The notes below the pieces were generated by a model. That model was given only the letters and a program-made list of their open reading frames with translations. It had not been told where the DNA came from and made no database searches. DNA of 64,000 nt, taken from assembly GCF_003355155.1 (NCBI RefSeq), contig NZ_CP031320.1:4827367-4891366 (forward strand), given 5' to 3'. A program made the translations under genes and the position numbers. Below are positions 33,592 through 43,247 of the stretch, in pieces. Every line of letters starts with the position of its first letter. Positions within the stretch are counted from its first letter, which is position 1. The stretch comes from Streptomyces armeniacus. Its GTDB lineage: Bacteria > Actinomycetota > Actinomycetes > Streptomycetales > Streptomycetaceae.

Positions 33592-34691
33592 CCCCGGGGC
33601 GGGCCCTCGTCCGGGCCTTCGTCCGTCTCCTCTGGGTCGTCCGGGTCGTCCGGGCTGCCCGGGTCGCGGCCGCCCGGGTGGCGGTGGCGCCAGATCCAGA
33701 AGACCGTGCAGGACAGGACCGCCCACCCGGCCAGCACGAGATACGGCTGCGCGTGCTGGTAGCCGGGGAAGTACACCGCCGTGTGCTGCGCGTTGACGGA
33801 GGCGCCCGGCGGGAGCCAGCGGCCGATCGTGCCCAGTACGGACGGCAGCAGCGGCCACGAGACGGCGCCGCCCGAGGACGGGTTGCCGAGCAGCACCATC
33901 AGGCCCCACGTCGGGAGCACCGCCCAGCGCCCGACGAGGGTGTTGAACATCGTGAACACCATCCCGGACGCGAACATCGTGAGGGAGAGGATCGACCACG
34001 ACTGCAGGAACGGAAGGTCGATCGCGGTCAGCAGCCAGTCCACGACGGCGCAGATCGAGAACCCGCCGAGGAGCGCGTACGCGGCGGTGAAGGCGATGCG
34101 TTCCGGCGGGTTGAGTTCGCGGCTGTGCACGCTCAGCTGGACCGCGCCGAGGAAGCCGATGATGACGGCGGCGAGTGAGATGTAGAAGAGGGCGAGGCCG
34201 CGGGGGTCGCCGCGGTCCAGCGGTTTGAGGTCGCCGACCTCGACCCGTACGCCCGTCTTCTCGCCGACCTTCGGCGCGGTGTTCGTGAGCAGCTGCGAGA
34301 CGGAGGCGCCGGCGGCGCTCGCGACGTCCATCCGCAGCGAACCGTCGCGGGGTAGGCGCAGCACGGCGAACACCTTCTGCGCCTCGACCGCCTCTTTCGC
34401 GTCCTCGAACGACGCCTCCCGGCGCAGCTCCAGCGACGAGCCGAGCGCCTTCTCCATGCCGGCGACGAACCGCGCGCGCTCGTTCGCGTCGTGGGCCTTG
34501 CCCACGACGGCGACGGGGATGTGGTGCGGGGTCGGGTCGGCCATCGCGTACGTGTACGAGCCCGCGAACAGGCCCGCCGCGGCGGCGAGGATCAGCGCCA
34601 CGACCGTGGCCGGGAAGAAGTGGGAGTTGCGGAACGCCGTCCACGCGGAGGTTGCCGGCCGCGGGGGCGGATCCTGAGGCTGATCGCTCAT
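33567..34691 (-). CDS. ABC-2-permease-like membrane protein
   Basis: 374 residues. One N-terminal helix (about 30-50), an extracellular domain of roughly 150 residues (VAVVGKAHDANERARFVAGM ...), then five helices and a charged Pro/Asp-rich tail. This topology is that of YhgE/Pip-like or DUF3533-type permeases related to the ABC-2 family. No ATPase gene is adjacent. ATG 34691 begins MSDQPQDPPPRP. Confidence 0.72.
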   Translation of the reverse strand: MSDQPQDPPPRPATSAWTAFRNSHFFPATVVALILAAAAGLFAGSYTYAMADPTPHHIPVAVVGKAHDANERARFVAGMEKALGSSLELRREASFEDAKEAVEAQKVFAVLRLPRDGSLRMDVASAAGASVSQLLTNTAPKVGEKTGVRVEVGDLKPLDRGDPRGLALFYISLAAVIIGFLGAVQLSVHSRELNPPERIAFTAAYALLGGFSICAVVDWLLTAIDLPFLQSWSILSLTMFASGMVFTMFNTLVGRWAVLPTWGLMVLLGNPSSGGAVSWPLLPSVLGTIGRWLPPGASVNAQHTAVYFPGYQHAQPYLVLAGWAVLSCTVFWIWRHRHPGGRDPGSPDDPDDPEETDEGPDEGPPRGYGAARTQ

Positions 34692-34792
34692 GCGAATCAC
34701 CTTAAACCGGGGGTAATCGTGCCGTACGGGGCGCCGTACGGTCGTGGTGCGCGCGCCCCGCGGGCGGGTGCCCGCCGGAGCGGGCCGGGGTT

Positions 34793-34812
34793 CGTCCTCA
34801 AACGCCGGACGG
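34793..34812 (+). repeat. Dispersed intergenic repeat, copy 1
   Basis: CGTCCTCAAACGCCGGACGG occurs here upstream of hrpA and again, all 20 bases identical, at 46713-46732. A related inverted copy lies at 46611-46640. I recognise this as a repeat often seen between genes in Streptomyces genomes. Confidence 0.7.
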
Positions 34813-34897
34813 GCTGGAAGTACGGGCGGTCCGGGGCAAGGCAGGGGCCCTCCGGCGAAATGGTTCGCCGTCGTGTTCCGGGAGGTGAGATCCTGGG

Positions 34898-37800
34898 GTG
34901 CGTATGTCCACATCTCCCGACGCACCCACGCTCTCCGACCTGCTGGAGCGCCTGCCCGAGCTCATGCTGCGCGACGAGCAGCGGCTCGGCCGCAGGCTCG
35001 ACGGCGCACGCCGGATACGGAAGCCCGCCGCGCGGGCGGCCGTGCTCGCCGAGATCGCCGCCGGCATGGACGCCTCCGCGGAGCGCGTCGCGGCCCGCCG
35101 TGCCGCCGTGCCGCCGATCACGTACCCGCAGCAGCTCCCCGTCAGCCAGCGCAAGGACGCCATCCTGGAGGCGATCCGCGATCACCAGGTGGTGATCGTC
35201 GCGGGTGAGACCGGTTCGGGGAAGACCACGCAGATCCCGAAGATCTGCATGGAGCTGGGCCGCGGCGTGCGCGGTCTCATCGGCCATACGCAGCCGCGCC
35301 GCATCGCGGCCCGTACGGTCGCCGAGCGCGTCGCCGAGGAGCTGGACTCGCCGCTGGGCGAGACGGTGGGCTGGAAGGTCCGTTTCACGGACCAGGTGAA
35401 CGACCACACGCTGGTCAAGCTGATGACGGACGGCATCCTGCTCGCGGAGATCCAGACGGACCGCGAGCTGCGCCAGTACGACACGATCATCATCGACGAG
35501 GCGCACGAGCGCAGCCTGAACATCGACTTCCTGCTCGGCTATCTCGCCCAACTGCTCCCCCGCCGCCCCGATCTGAAGGTCGTGATCACCTCCGCGACGA
35601 TCGATCCGGAGCGTTTCTCGCGGCACTTCGGGGACGCGCCGATCGTCGAGGTGAGCGGCCGTACGTATCCGGTGGAGGTGCGGTACCGGCCGCTGCTCGA
35701 AGCGGAGTCGGAGGAGAAGGACCGGGACCAGGTCACGGCGATCTGCGACGCCGTGGACGAGTTGCAGGCGGAGGGCGACGGCGACGTCCTCGTGTTCCTC
35801 TCCGGCGAGCGCGAGATCCGGGACACCGCGGACGCGCTGAACAAGAAGAACCTGCCCGCCACCGAGGTGCTCCCCCTCTACGCCCGACTGTCGCACGCCG
35901 AGCAGCACCGCGTGTTCCAGCGGCACTCGGGCCGCCGCATCGTGCTGGCCACGAACGTGGCGGAGACGTCGCTGACGGTGCCGGGCATCAAGTACGTCGT
36001 CGACCCGGGCACCGCCCGTATCTCCCGCTACAGCCACCGCACCAAGGTCCAGCGGCTCCCCATCGAACCCGTCTCGCAGGCCAGCGCGAACCAGCGCAAG
36101 GGGCGCTGCGGCCGTACGTCCGACGGCATCTGCATCCGGCTGTACTCAGAGGACGACTTCCTGACGCGCCCGGAGTTCACGGACGCGGAGATCCTCCGTA
36201 CGAATCTCGCTTCCGTCATCCTGCAGATGACGGCGGCGGGGCTGGGCGAGATCGAGAAGTTCCCCTTCATCGACCCGCCGGACCACCGCAGCATCAAGGC
36301 GGGCGTGCAGCTGCTCGAGGAGCTGGGCGCGCTGCGCGACCGCAAACTCACCGGGCTGGGCCGGAAGTTGGCGCAGCTGCCGGTGGACCCGCGACTGGCC
36401 CGAATGGTGCTGGCGGCCGAGGGCAACGGCTGTGTGCGCGAGGTGATGGTGATCGCCGCGGCGCTGTCCATCCAGGACCCGCGCGAGCGCCCGTCGGACA
36501 AGCAGCAGCAGGCGGACCAGCAGCACGCCCGGTTCCGGGACGAGACGAGCGACTTCCTCGCGTTCCTGAACCTGTGGCGGTACGTACGGGAGCAGCAGAA
36601 GGCGCTGTCGTCCTCGGCGTTCCGGCGGATGTGCAAATCGGAGTTCCTGAACTACCTGCGGATACGCGAGTGGCAGGACATCTACGCACAGCTGCGGCAG
36701 GTCGCCCGTTCGATGAAGCTCCAGTACGACGAGGGGCAGCCGCCGGCGCCGGACGAGCAGGTGCACCGGTCGCTGTTGCCGGGTCTGCTGTCGCATTTGG
36801 GGTTGAAGAATGCCGGGCTGGAGGGCGGGAAGGGCGCAGAGAAGAACGAGTATCTGGGCGCGCGGGGCGCGAAGTTCGCCGTGTTCCCGGGGTCGGCGCT
36901 GTTCAAGAAGCCGCCGCGGTGGATCATGTCGGCCGAGCTGGTGGAGACCAGCAGGCTGTGGGCGCGGGTCAACGCGAAGATCGAGCCGGAGTGGGTCGAG
37001 CCGCTGGCCGAGCACCTGGTCAAGCGGACGTACAGCGAGCCGCACTGGGAGCAGAAGCAGGCCGCGGTGATGGCGTACGAGCGGGTGACGCTCTACGGCG
37101 TGCCGCTCGTCGCCCAGCGCAAGGTCAACTACGCCCGCATCGACCCGGAGACCTGCCGGGACCTGTTCATCCGGAACGCCCTGGTGGAGGGCGACTGGCG
37201 GACCCACCACGAGTTCTTCCGGGCGAACCGGAAGCTTCTCGACGAGGTGGAGGAGCTGGAGCACCGCGCGCGCCGCCGGGACATCCTGGTGGACGACGAG
37301 ACGCTGTACGACTTCTACGACCAGCGCGTCCCCGAACACGTCGTGTCCGGCGCGCACTTCGACTCCTGGTGGAAGAAGCGCCGCCGCGAAGAGCCGGACC
37401 TGCTGAACTTCGAGAAGTCGATGCTCATCAACGAGCGGGCACGGCAGGTCACCGAGTCCGACTACCCGGACATGTGGCAGCAGGGCCGGTTGCGGTTCCC
37501 CGTCACGTACCAGTTCGAGCCGGGCACGGACGCGGACGGCGTGACCGTGCACGTGCCGCTCCAGGTGCTCAACCAGGTCACCGCCGAGGGCTTCGACTGG
37601 CAGATCCCGGGGCTGCGCGCCGATCTGGTCACCGAGTTGATCCGGTCGCTGCCCAAGCCGATCCGCCGGAACTGCGTTCCGGCGCCCGACTTCGCCCGCC
37701 GCTTCCTGGATGCCGTGTCCGTGCCGGACGCGCTGCGGGAGCCGCTGACAACCGTGCTGGCACGCGAGTTGCAGCGGATGACGGGCGTACGGATGGAGCC

Positions 37801-38932
37801 GGAGGACTTCGACTGGGCCAAGGTGCCCGAGCACCTCAGGATCACCTTCCGGGTCACCGACGAGCGGCGCCGCAAGCTGGGGGACGACGCGGAGGACAAG
37901 GACATCGAGGCGCTGCAGCTGCGCCTCAAGCCCCGTACGCAGGCGGCGATCTCGCGCGCCTTCGACTCGTCGGTGCGCTCCCGCAAGCAGCAGGGGAGCG
38001 CACGCGAGGCGGCGCACGAGCCGGAGCGCGCGGCGGACGGCGCCGCGCTCACGCGCCGTACGGGACTGACCGCCTGGACGCTCGGCACGCTGCCCCGCAC
38101 CTTCGAGACGCGGCGGGGCGGCCAGCCCGTACGGGCGTACCCGGCGCTGGTGGACGACGGCGACTCGGTGTCGGTGAAGCTGTTCGACACGGAGGACGAG
38201 CAGCAGCAGGCGATGTGGCGCGGCACGCGGCGGCTCGTCCTGCTCAACATCCCGTCCGGTCCGGCGAAGTTCGCCCAGTCCAAGCTGAGCAACCAGCAGA
38301 AGCTGGCGCTGTCCCGGTCCCCGCACGGCAGCGTGCAGGCGCTGTTCGAGGACTGCGTCACGGCGACCGCGGACCGGCTGATCGCGGCGCGCGGCGGGCC
38401 TGCGTGGGACGAGGAGTCGTTCCGGAAGCTGTTCGACGCCGTACGCGCGGATCTCGTGGACGGGACGCTGCGCACCGTTCAGCAGGTCCAGGAGGTGCTG
38501 GCCGCCTGGCACTCGTGCGAGCAGCGGCTGCGGTCCGTACGGAGCGCGGTGCTGCTGCCGTCGCTCACGGACGTCAAGGAGCAGCTGGCCGCGCTGATCT
38601 GCCCGGGGTTCGTCACGGAGCACGGCGCGGGGCGGCTGCCGGATCTGATGCGCTACCTGGTCGCGGCCGACCGCCGGCTCCAGCAGCTGCCGAACAACGC
38701 CGAGCGGGACCGTACGCGCATGGCGAAGGTGCGGGAGATGCACGACGAGTACCTGTGGCTGCTCGAGCAGTTCCCGGCCGGACGGCCGGTGCCGAAGGCG
38801 GCGCGGGACATCCGGTGGATGATCGAGGAGCTCCGGGTCAGCTATTTCGCGCACGCGCTGGGGACGGCGTATCCGGTCTCGGACAAGCGGATCATGAAGG
38901 CGGTCGACGCCCTGGTCCCGGCGGGGCGGTGA
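34898..38932 (+). CDS. hrpA: ATP-dependent RNA helicase HrpA (DEAH box)
   Basis: 1344 residues from GTG 34898, with a strong GGAGGTGA 9 nt upstream; ATG 34904 is the alternative. Walker A is GETGSGKTT (about residue 101), the DEAH motif is at 200-203 (IIDEAHERS), then SATID, and motif VI is QRKGRCGR. The long C-terminal half is the HrpA-specific region, with an OB-like fold and DUF3418. Length matches bacterial HrpA (about 1300). In E. coli HrpA acts on stalled or colliding ribosomes. No operon partner; tRNA-Asp follows. Confidence 0.97.
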   Translation: MRMSTSPDAPTLSDLLERLPELMLRDEQRLGRRLDGARRIRKPAARAAVLAEIAAGMDASAERVAARRAAVPPITYPQQLPVSQRKDAILEAIRDHQVVIVAGETGSGKTTQIPKICMELGRGVRGLIGHTQPRRIAARTVAERVAEELDSPLGETVGWKVRFTDQVNDHTLVKLMTDGILLAEIQTDRELRQYDTIIIDEAHERSLNIDFLLGYLAQLLPRRPDLKVVITSATIDPERFSRHFGDAPIVEVSGRTYPVEVRYRPLLEAESEEKDRDQVTAICDAVDELQAEGDGDVLVFLSGEREIRDTADALNKKNLPATEVLPLYARLSHAEQHRVFQRHSGRRIVLATNVAETSLTVPGIKYVVDPGTARISRYSHRTKVQRLPIEPVSQASANQRKGRCGRTSDGICIRLYSEDDFLTRPEFTDAEILRTNLASVILQMTAAGLGEIEKFPFIDPPDHRSIKAGVQLLEELGALRDRKLTGLGRKLAQLPVDPRLARMVLAAEGNGCVREVMVIAAALSIQDPRERPSDKQQQADQQHARFRDETSDFLAFLNLWRYVREQQKALSSSAFRRMCKSEFLNYLRIREWQDIYAQLRQVARSMKLQYDEGQPPAPDEQVHRSLLPGLLSHLGLKNAGLEGGKGAEKNEYLGARGAKFAVFPGSALFKKPPRWIMSAELVETSRLWARVNAKIEPEWVEPLAEHLVKRTYSEPHWEQKQAAVMAYERVTLYGVPLVAQRKVNYARIDPETCRDLFIRNALVEGDWRTHHEFFRANRKLLDEVEELEHRARRRDILVDDETLYDFYDQRVPEHVVSGAHFDSWWKKRRREEPDLLNFEKSMLINERARQVTESDYPDMWQQGRLRFPVTYQFEPGTDADGVTVHVPLQVLNQVTAEGFDWQIPGLRADLVTELIRSLPKPIRRNCVPAPDFARRFLDAVSVPDALREPLTTVLARELQRMTGVRMEPEDFDWAKVPEHLRITFRVTDERRRKLGDDAEDKDIEALQLRLKPRTQAAISRAFDSSVRSRKQQGSAREAAHEPERAADGAALTRRTGLTAWTLGTLPRTFETRRGGQPVRAYPALVDDGDSVSVKLFDTEDEQQQAMWRGTRRLVLLNIPSGPAKFAQSKLSNQQKLALSRSPHGSVQALFEDCVTATADRLIAARGGPAWDEESFRKLFDAVRADLVDGTLRTVQQVQEVLAAWHSCEQRLRSVRSAVLLPSLTDVKEQLAALICPGFVTEHGAGRLPDLMRYLVAADRRLQQLPNNAERDRTRMAKVREMHDEYLWLLEQFPAGRPVPKAARDIRWMIEELRVSYFAHALGTAYPVSDKRIMKAVDALVPAGR

Positions 38933-38946
38933 GCCGTGGAGGCCGA

Positions 38947-38977
38947 TTGGCTTCGCCCGGCTGACCTGCTGTAGAGT
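38947..38977 (+). promoter_or_regulatory. Probable tRNA-Asp promoter
   Basis: TTGGCT, 19 bp, TAGAGT (38972-38977); the -10 lies 26 bp before the tRNA. The same TAGAGT hexamer precedes both tRNA-Gly genes. Confidence 0.45.
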
Positions 38978-39003
38978 CAGCCTTCGCGCCGAGCGCGCAG
39001 CGA

Positions 39004-39078
39004 GGTCCTGTGGAGCAGTTTGGAGTGCTCGCCACCCTGTCAAGGTGGAGGCCGCGGGTTCAAATCCCGTCAGGACCG
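39004..39078 (+). tRNA. tRNA-Asp (GTC)
   Basis: The acceptor stem GGTCCTG pairs with CAGGACC and the discriminator base is G. The anticodon loop is CTGTCAA with anticodon GTC, and the T-loop is TTCAAAT. All four arms fold canonically. The CCA end is not encoded. Confidence 0.97.
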
Positions 39079-39097
39079 CACGAGTTGAGCCGTACGG

Positions 39098-39130
39098 ACG
39101 GCCCGCCCCTTCGGGGAGCGGGCCGTTTTG
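39098..39130 (+). terminator. Terminator after tRNA-Asp
   Basis: The stem ACGGCCCGC/GCGGGCCGT, extended by a CCC-TTCG-GGG tip, is followed by TTTTG. Confidence 0.85.
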
Positions 39131-39185
39131 TTGTCTTGACGTCCGTACCGGGCCCGGGTACCTCTGCTACAGGGAGGTGAGCGGT

Positions 39186-39446
39186 TTGGCGAACACCCCG
39201 TACGGTCCGCGGCGCCACGAGACGCGGGCCCTGCTCCGTGCCCATCTGGCGGCCGCCTCGGCCTACCGGCACGCGACGCGCCACTGCCCCATCTGTCACC
39301 GGCTGCTGCGGCTCGCGATGGAGTCGGGCCCGGATCTGCCCGCGGACCTGCCCGCGGCACCGCCGGCGGATCTGCCGCCTCCACCGCCCGTACGGCGGCA
39401 GGCGGCGAAGGATGTCATACGTACGCGGGGTCGCGCCGGGAAGTGA
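39186..39446 (+). CDS. Small conserved Streptomyces protein with CPIC motif
   Basis: 86 residues. The start is TTG 39186 because GGAGGTGA ends 5 nt upstream; a GTG at 39177 lies inside that ribosome binding site. The sequence has an HETRALLRAHLAAASAYRH helix, then HCPICHRLLRLAMES, and a proline-rich tail. The C-x-x-C might bind metal. I believe it belongs to a small DUF found only in streptomycetes, but cannot confirm its number. It lies between the tRNA-Asp terminator and bldC. Confidence 0.75.
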   Translation: MANTPYGPRRHETRALLRAHLAAASAYRHATRHCPICHRLLRLAMESGPDLPADLPAAPPADLPPPPPVRRQAAKDVIRTRGRAGK

Positions 39447-39954
39447 CGGAAGTCGCCCAAGTGCCTCCACGGGCGGGCCGTTCGGTGGCACTCTGGGGGT
39501 ACGGACGAGCCCGCGCACGGACAAGCGGACGGCGACTTCTCAATATCGCGGTGACCTGACAGGGGACAAGGGTTCCGGGATGTGACGGGAGTCACCGAAT
39601 TGACCGGTGGAACAGGGGAACTCGGGTCACCCCGACCCGCTCTCGATTTAATATGTGCAATTGCACTGATGTTTCGGGAGTGACGAGCGGTGCCATGGCG
39701 GGCCCCGGGGCCCGTGGGACGGACCTCCCAGAGGCGTATCGCGGCCGGTGACGGGCGCACGAAAGCGCCGAGCGGGCAAGGGGTTTCGGCCCGGCGACGA
39801 CGCCCGGCAGCCGGCCGGCCCCGCACAAACGAAGGCGCGCTGGACCCGGCGGAGTCCAGCGCGACCACGTCGTGCTGCAAGCGTCCAGCCGGGAGGGGGT
39901 CCCGGAAGACGCCGGATTATGCGGTTATTTCGCTGTACTGCAACTGCCTCTGAT
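39447..39954. other. 508-bp gap before bldC, possible small RNA
   Basis: No convincing gene: several frames are open but lack the usual third-position bias. It contains an A+T-rich patch (TTTAATAT) next to a perfect 12-bp palindrome GTGCAATTGCAC (39655-39666), and ~180 bp further a 9-bp inverted repeat. These could bracket a small RNA or simply belong to the bldC 3' region. Confidence 0.45.
39838..39863 (-). terminator. Terminator-like hairpin downstream of bldC
   Basis: GCGCTGGAC-N8-GTCCAGCGC, a perfect 9-bp stem about 90 bp after the bldC stop on its strand and followed by TTCGTTTGT in that direction. Confidence 0.6.
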
Positions 39955-40161
39955 TCAGACCTCGCTGCGCTGCTGCGGGATGCCCGCGAGGAGTGCGCGC
40001 ACCTCCGCCTCGCGGTAACGGCGATGTCCTCCGAGCGTGCGGATGGACGTGAGCTTGCCTGCCTTGGCCCAGCGCGTGACCGTCTTCGGGTCCACGCGGA
40101 ACATGGTGGCAACCTCAGCCGGGGTCAGCAGCGGCTCGGCATCAGGGGTGCGAGCGGTCAT
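39955..40161 (-). CDS. bldC: Developmental regulator BldC
   Basis: 68 residues consisting almost wholly of a MerR-like winged-helix DNA-binding domain: LLTPAEVATMFRVDPKTVTR, then WAKAGKLTSIRTLGGHRRYR. As far as I recall it is nearly identical to S. coelicolor BldC. BldC binds cooperatively to arrays of direct repeats in A+T-rich promoters and holds back sporulation genes during vegetative growth. The ATG is preceded by GAGGAGG. There is a GAACC-N5-GGTTC inverted repeat at 40184-40198 in its leader. Confidence 0.98.
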   Translation of the reverse strand: MTARTPDAEPLLTPAEVATMFRVDPKTVTRWAKAGKLTSIRTLGGHRRYREAEVRALLAGIPQQRSEV

Positions 40162-40624
40162 GAGCGGCCTCCTCGGGAGAACCGAACCATCACGGTTCTT
40201 TCCTCTAAATTCTGCACCTTGACCCGCGTTGCCCGAAATGGCGCACGCGAGCCGAGTCGGTTATAGGACGAACGGCTTGTCCTCGGCACTACAACTACAC
40301 CATCTGTCCAGCCACGTCGGCCAAACCGATGGAATTGCCCTCTCAGGTGTTCAACCTCGGCGGAAGCCGATGGACCGTGCCATAGCGGACAGTTACCCCG
40401 CCGTGACGATCAGTCACAATGTGGTCAGGAGTCACCAGACCTCACAAGGAGCGCAATACGAACTATCCATCCCCAAGGGGATGGAAGGAACCCCTCCGGA
40501 CTCCTTGTCCTATTTTGACACGAGGGGTAGCTCTGAGTGCAAGGCCCCGAAACGTGCTATCCATCACGCTTGAGTCATTAGCCCGGTTCAGGACGAACGT
40601 CCCCCTGGGCCCGGGACGTCAGGC
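40162..40624. other. 463-bp bldC upstream region
   Basis: No gene. The region is A+T-richer than its flanks, as expected for a BldC-regulated promoter. Visible elements are GAACC-N5-GGTTC (40184-40198), close to the bldC start, and a tight palindrome CCATCCCC-AA-GGGGATGG (40467-40484). There is also an isolated TTGACA on the plus strand near 40515, with no gene downstream in that direction. I cannot assign the bldC promoter with certainty. Confidence 0.5.
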
Positions 40625-41533
40625 TCAGTTGGCGAACTGCAGCTCGCGCACGGCACGCCAGCGGTCCGTGAGCCGCTCGTACACCTCGCCGGCCCGCTCA
40701 CCGTCCCCGTCGCGCAGGGCCGCGATGCCCTCCGCCGCGTCCGCGGCGGAGTGGTCCTCCGCGAGCTGCTCTTCGGGGATCACATGAGCCAGGCCGCCGT
40801 AATCCAGTTCGACGAGTGAGCGCGGATGGAACTCCTCCAGCCACCGCCCCACGTCGATCAGGCCGTCGACGAGCGGCCCCTCCTCCAGCTCCTCGCGGAG
40901 CACCTTCAAGCCCCGGGCGACACGACGTCGGGCCTGGACCATGGGTGTGCGGTAGCGGAGGACGGACTGCTGATCGCTCTCCTCACCCGAATCCGGCTTC
41001 GCAAACTCCCTTTCCGCGTCCGCGAACAGAACGAACCATCGAACGGGCACATGCCACAGGGCCGTACGGATCCAGGGCCGTGCGTCAGGGTTACGCTCCC
41101 GCCACTCCTCGTAGTCGGCGACCGCCTGCCGCCGTACGACCGGAGGCAGTGCCGCGTCCAGCACCGGGCGCGGCATGTCCAGGTCCGGGACGACCTGGCC
41201 GCCCGCGGTGAGGCCGCCGCTGCCGGAGGCGGCGGACGTCAGCGCCGCCAGCGCCTGCCAGCCGCGCAGCCGGGTGCGCCAGGGACAGACACACGTCACA
41301 CCGTCCACCTCGGCGACGAACGCGTCCGCGCTCTCCCGTACGGGCACCACCACGGGCGGCACCGGCAGCAGGTCCGCGAGCGCGCGGTGCAGCTCCTCCT
41401 GGGCGGTGGGGGCGCGGTCGCGCTTCGCGTACCGGACCCAGTGCGAGCGTTCGGGCTCCGGGAAGGCCGCCAGCGGCTCGTACACCCGCAAGTACGCCGC
41501 ATACGGGATCGGTGCCGTCGGCCTCTGCCCCAC
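40625..41533 (-). CDS. Conserved hypothetical protein beside bldC
   Basis: 302 residues. The start is the GTG at 41533 ([20 protein letters not shown]), with AGGAGTGAG upstream; a GTG 6 nt earlier lies inside that site. The protein is soluble, rich in Trp, Arg and Glu ([41 protein letters not shown]). I do not recognise a fold. My memory of S. coelicolor is that a hypothetical gene sits between bldC and vdh, so it belongs to the conserved core. Confidence 0.8.
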   Translation of the reverse strand: MGQRPTAPIPYAAYLRVYEPLAAFPEPERSHWVRYAKRDRAPTAQEELHRALADLLPVPPVVVPVRESADAFVAEVDGVTCVCPWRTRLRGWQALAALTSAASGSGGLTAGGQVVPDLDMPRPVLDAALPPVVRRQAVADYEEWRERNPDARPWIRTALWHVPVRWFVLFADAEREFAKPDSGEESDQQSVLRYRTPMVQARRRVARGLKVLREELEEGPLVDGLIDVGRWLEEFHPRSLVELDYGGLAHVIPEEQLAEDHSAADAAEGIAALRDGDGERAGEVYERLTDRWRAVRELQFAN

Positions 41534-41747
41534 GCTCACTCCTGTCGGTTCCGTCGCCTGTGTTGTTCCCCGTCGTTCCTCCGGGCCCCACACGCGGTCG
41601 GGAAATCTGCCTACCCTGATCGTGACACTCCGACGATCCCCGTGGGGCGACTCCTCTACGCTCTTGGCCACAAGGCCCTTCCTGCGTCTTCTGCCACAAG
41701 CGGGAGACCCCGTGGGGGCGACCACCGCGACTACAGGAGTCACCACC

Positions 41748-42866
41748 GTGACTGACGTACGTCCTCCCGCCGTCAGCGCCGACGGCGTGCCCGATCACGT
41801 CGAGGGCAGTGCCCTGCACACGTTGTTCCGCTCCGAACAGGGCGGCCACGAGCAGGTCGCGCTCTGCCAGGACCGCGAGAGCGGCCTCAAGGCCGTCATC
41901 GCCATCCACTCCACCGCGCTGGGTCCCGCACTGGGCGGCACCCGCTTCCACGCCTACACGTCCGAGGAGGAGGCCGTCCTCGACGCCCTCAACCTCGCGC
42001 GCGGCATGTCGTACAAGAACGCGCTCGCCGGGCTCGACCACGGCGGCGGCAAGGCAGTGATCATCGGCGATCCCGACACCCTCAAGTCCGAGGACCTGCT
42101 GCTCGCCTACGGCCGGTTCGTCGCCTCGCTCGGCGGCCGCTACGTCACGGCGTGCGACGTCGGCACGTACGTCCAGGACATGGACGTCGTCGCGCGCACC
42201 TGCCGCTGGACCACGGGGCGTTCGCCCGGGCAGGGCGGCGCCGGCGACTCGTCCGTGCTGACCGCCTACGGCGTCTTCCAGGGCATGCGGGCCAGCGCGC
42301 GGCACCTGTGGGGCGACCCGTCGCTGCGCGGCCGTACGGTCGGCATCGCCGGGGTCGGCAAGGTCGGGCACCACCTGGTGGAACACCTGCTGGAGGACGG
42401 CGCGCGGGTCGTCATCACGGACGTGCGCGCCGAGTCGGTCGAGCGCGTGCGCGCCGCGCACCCGGAGGTGGCGGTGGCCGCCGACACGGACGCGCTGATC
42501 CGTACGGAGGGCATGGACGTGTACGCGCCCTGCGCGCTCGGGGGCGCGCTGAACGACGACACCGTGCCCGCCCTCACCGCGCGCGTGGTGTGCGGCGCGG
42601 CCAACAACCAGCTGGCGCACCCGGGTGTGGAGAAGGACCTCGCGGACCGGGGCGTGCTGTACGCGCCGGACTACGTGGTGAACTCGGGCGGCGTCATCCA
42701 GGTCGCGGACGAGCTCCACGGCTTCGACTTCGCGCGCGCGAAAGCAAAGGCGACGAAGATCCACGACACCACGCTGTCGATCTTCACCCGCGCCGAGGCG
42801 GACGGTGTGCCGCCCGCGGTGGCCGCCGACCGCATCGCGCAGCAGCGGATGGCGGACGCGCGCTGA
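41748..42866 (+). CDS. vdh: Valine (branched-chain) dehydrogenase
   Basis: 372 residues from GTG 41748, with ACAGGAGT 8 nt upstream. The Glu/Leu/Phe/Val dehydrogenase catalytic lysine is in [10 protein letters not shown], and the NAD-binding motif is [12 protein letters not shown]. The C-terminal domain has [13 protein letters not shown] and [11 protein letters not shown]. It deaminates valine and related amino acids to 2-oxo acids, providing branched starter units for fatty acids and polyketides. A strong terminator follows. Confidence 0.96.
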   Translation: MTDVRPPAVSADGVPDHVEGSALHTLFRSEQGGHEQVALCQDRESGLKAVIAIHSTALGPALGGTRFHAYTSEEEAVLDALNLARGMSYKNALAGLDHGGGKAVIIGDPDTLKSEDLLLAYGRFVASLGGRYVTACDVGTYVQDMDVVARTCRWTTGRSPGQGGAGDSSVLTAYGVFQGMRASARHLWGDPSLRGRTVGIAGVGKVGHHLVEHLLEDGARVVITDVRAESVERVRAAHPEVAVAADTDALIRTEGMDVYAPCALGGALNDDTVPALTARVVCGAANNQLAHPGVEKDLADRGVLYAPDYVVNSGGVIQVADELHGFDFARAKAKATKIHDTTLSIFTRAEADGVPPAVAADRIAQQRMADAR

Positions 42867-42872
42867 CGCCGG

Positions 42873-42901
42873 GCCGGCGGCGCCCCTGAGGCGCCGCCGG
42901 C
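42873..42901 (+). terminator. vdh terminator
   Basis: A perfect 12-bp stem GCCGGCGGCGCC with a CCTGA loop starts 7 nt after the stop codon. Confidence 0.85.
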
Positions 42902-43247
42902 TGTGTCCCCGGCGGCCCTTCGACGGCCCTCTCGCGGGCCCCCGGCCACGTGCTCGCGACGGGTGGGCGGGTGCGCCCCGGCGGCCGGGAGAGGCGCATC
43001 ACCCACCCCCGGGCGGGTCCGCGATGTGCGGAAGGTAAAATCGCGGTTGACCAGGCAGAAATTGGTCAGAGCACACAACGGCGACCTGCCGTGTCGTGTG
43101 GGCGACGTACCGTCCGGCGGCTGAAGCAGGTACCGTTGAAGACCTACGGACCGGTTTCCACTGTCGGAGGCCGCTCGTCCGGTCTGAAACATGAACGCGT
43201 GTCAAGACTCTGGGGCCGTCGAGCCCCGTCGTTGAGGGGGTCGAGCC
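42902..43247 (+). other. 346-bp gap before the DUF3073 gene
   Basis: No gene. The only structured element is the TGACCA/TGGTCA palindrome at 43048-43068, listed separately. It sits in an A+T-richer patch (GGTAAAATC) that probably marks the promoter. Confidence 0.5.
43048..43068 (+). promoter_or_regulatory. Inverted repeat in the DUF3073 promoter region
   Basis: TGACCA-N9-TGGTCA. The left arm overlaps a TTGACC that could be a -35. It suggests an operator for an unidentified dimeric regulator, 180 bp before the gene. Confidence 0.45.

Noticed and set aside
36146..39043. 965-codon open frame antisense to hrpA
   Set aside because: It is a shadow of hrpA caused by high G+C. It is rich in Arg, His, Pro and Gln with no domain, while the opposite strand encodes a complete helicase.
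39690..39953. 87-codon frame in the gap before bldC
   Set aside because: Its third-position G+C is well below that of neighbouring genes, and it contains the likely bldC terminator hairpin. It lacks any recognisable motif.
40229..40573. 114-codon frame upstream of bldC
   Set aside because: It lies in the A+T-richer promoter region with no coding bias and no ribosome binding site.
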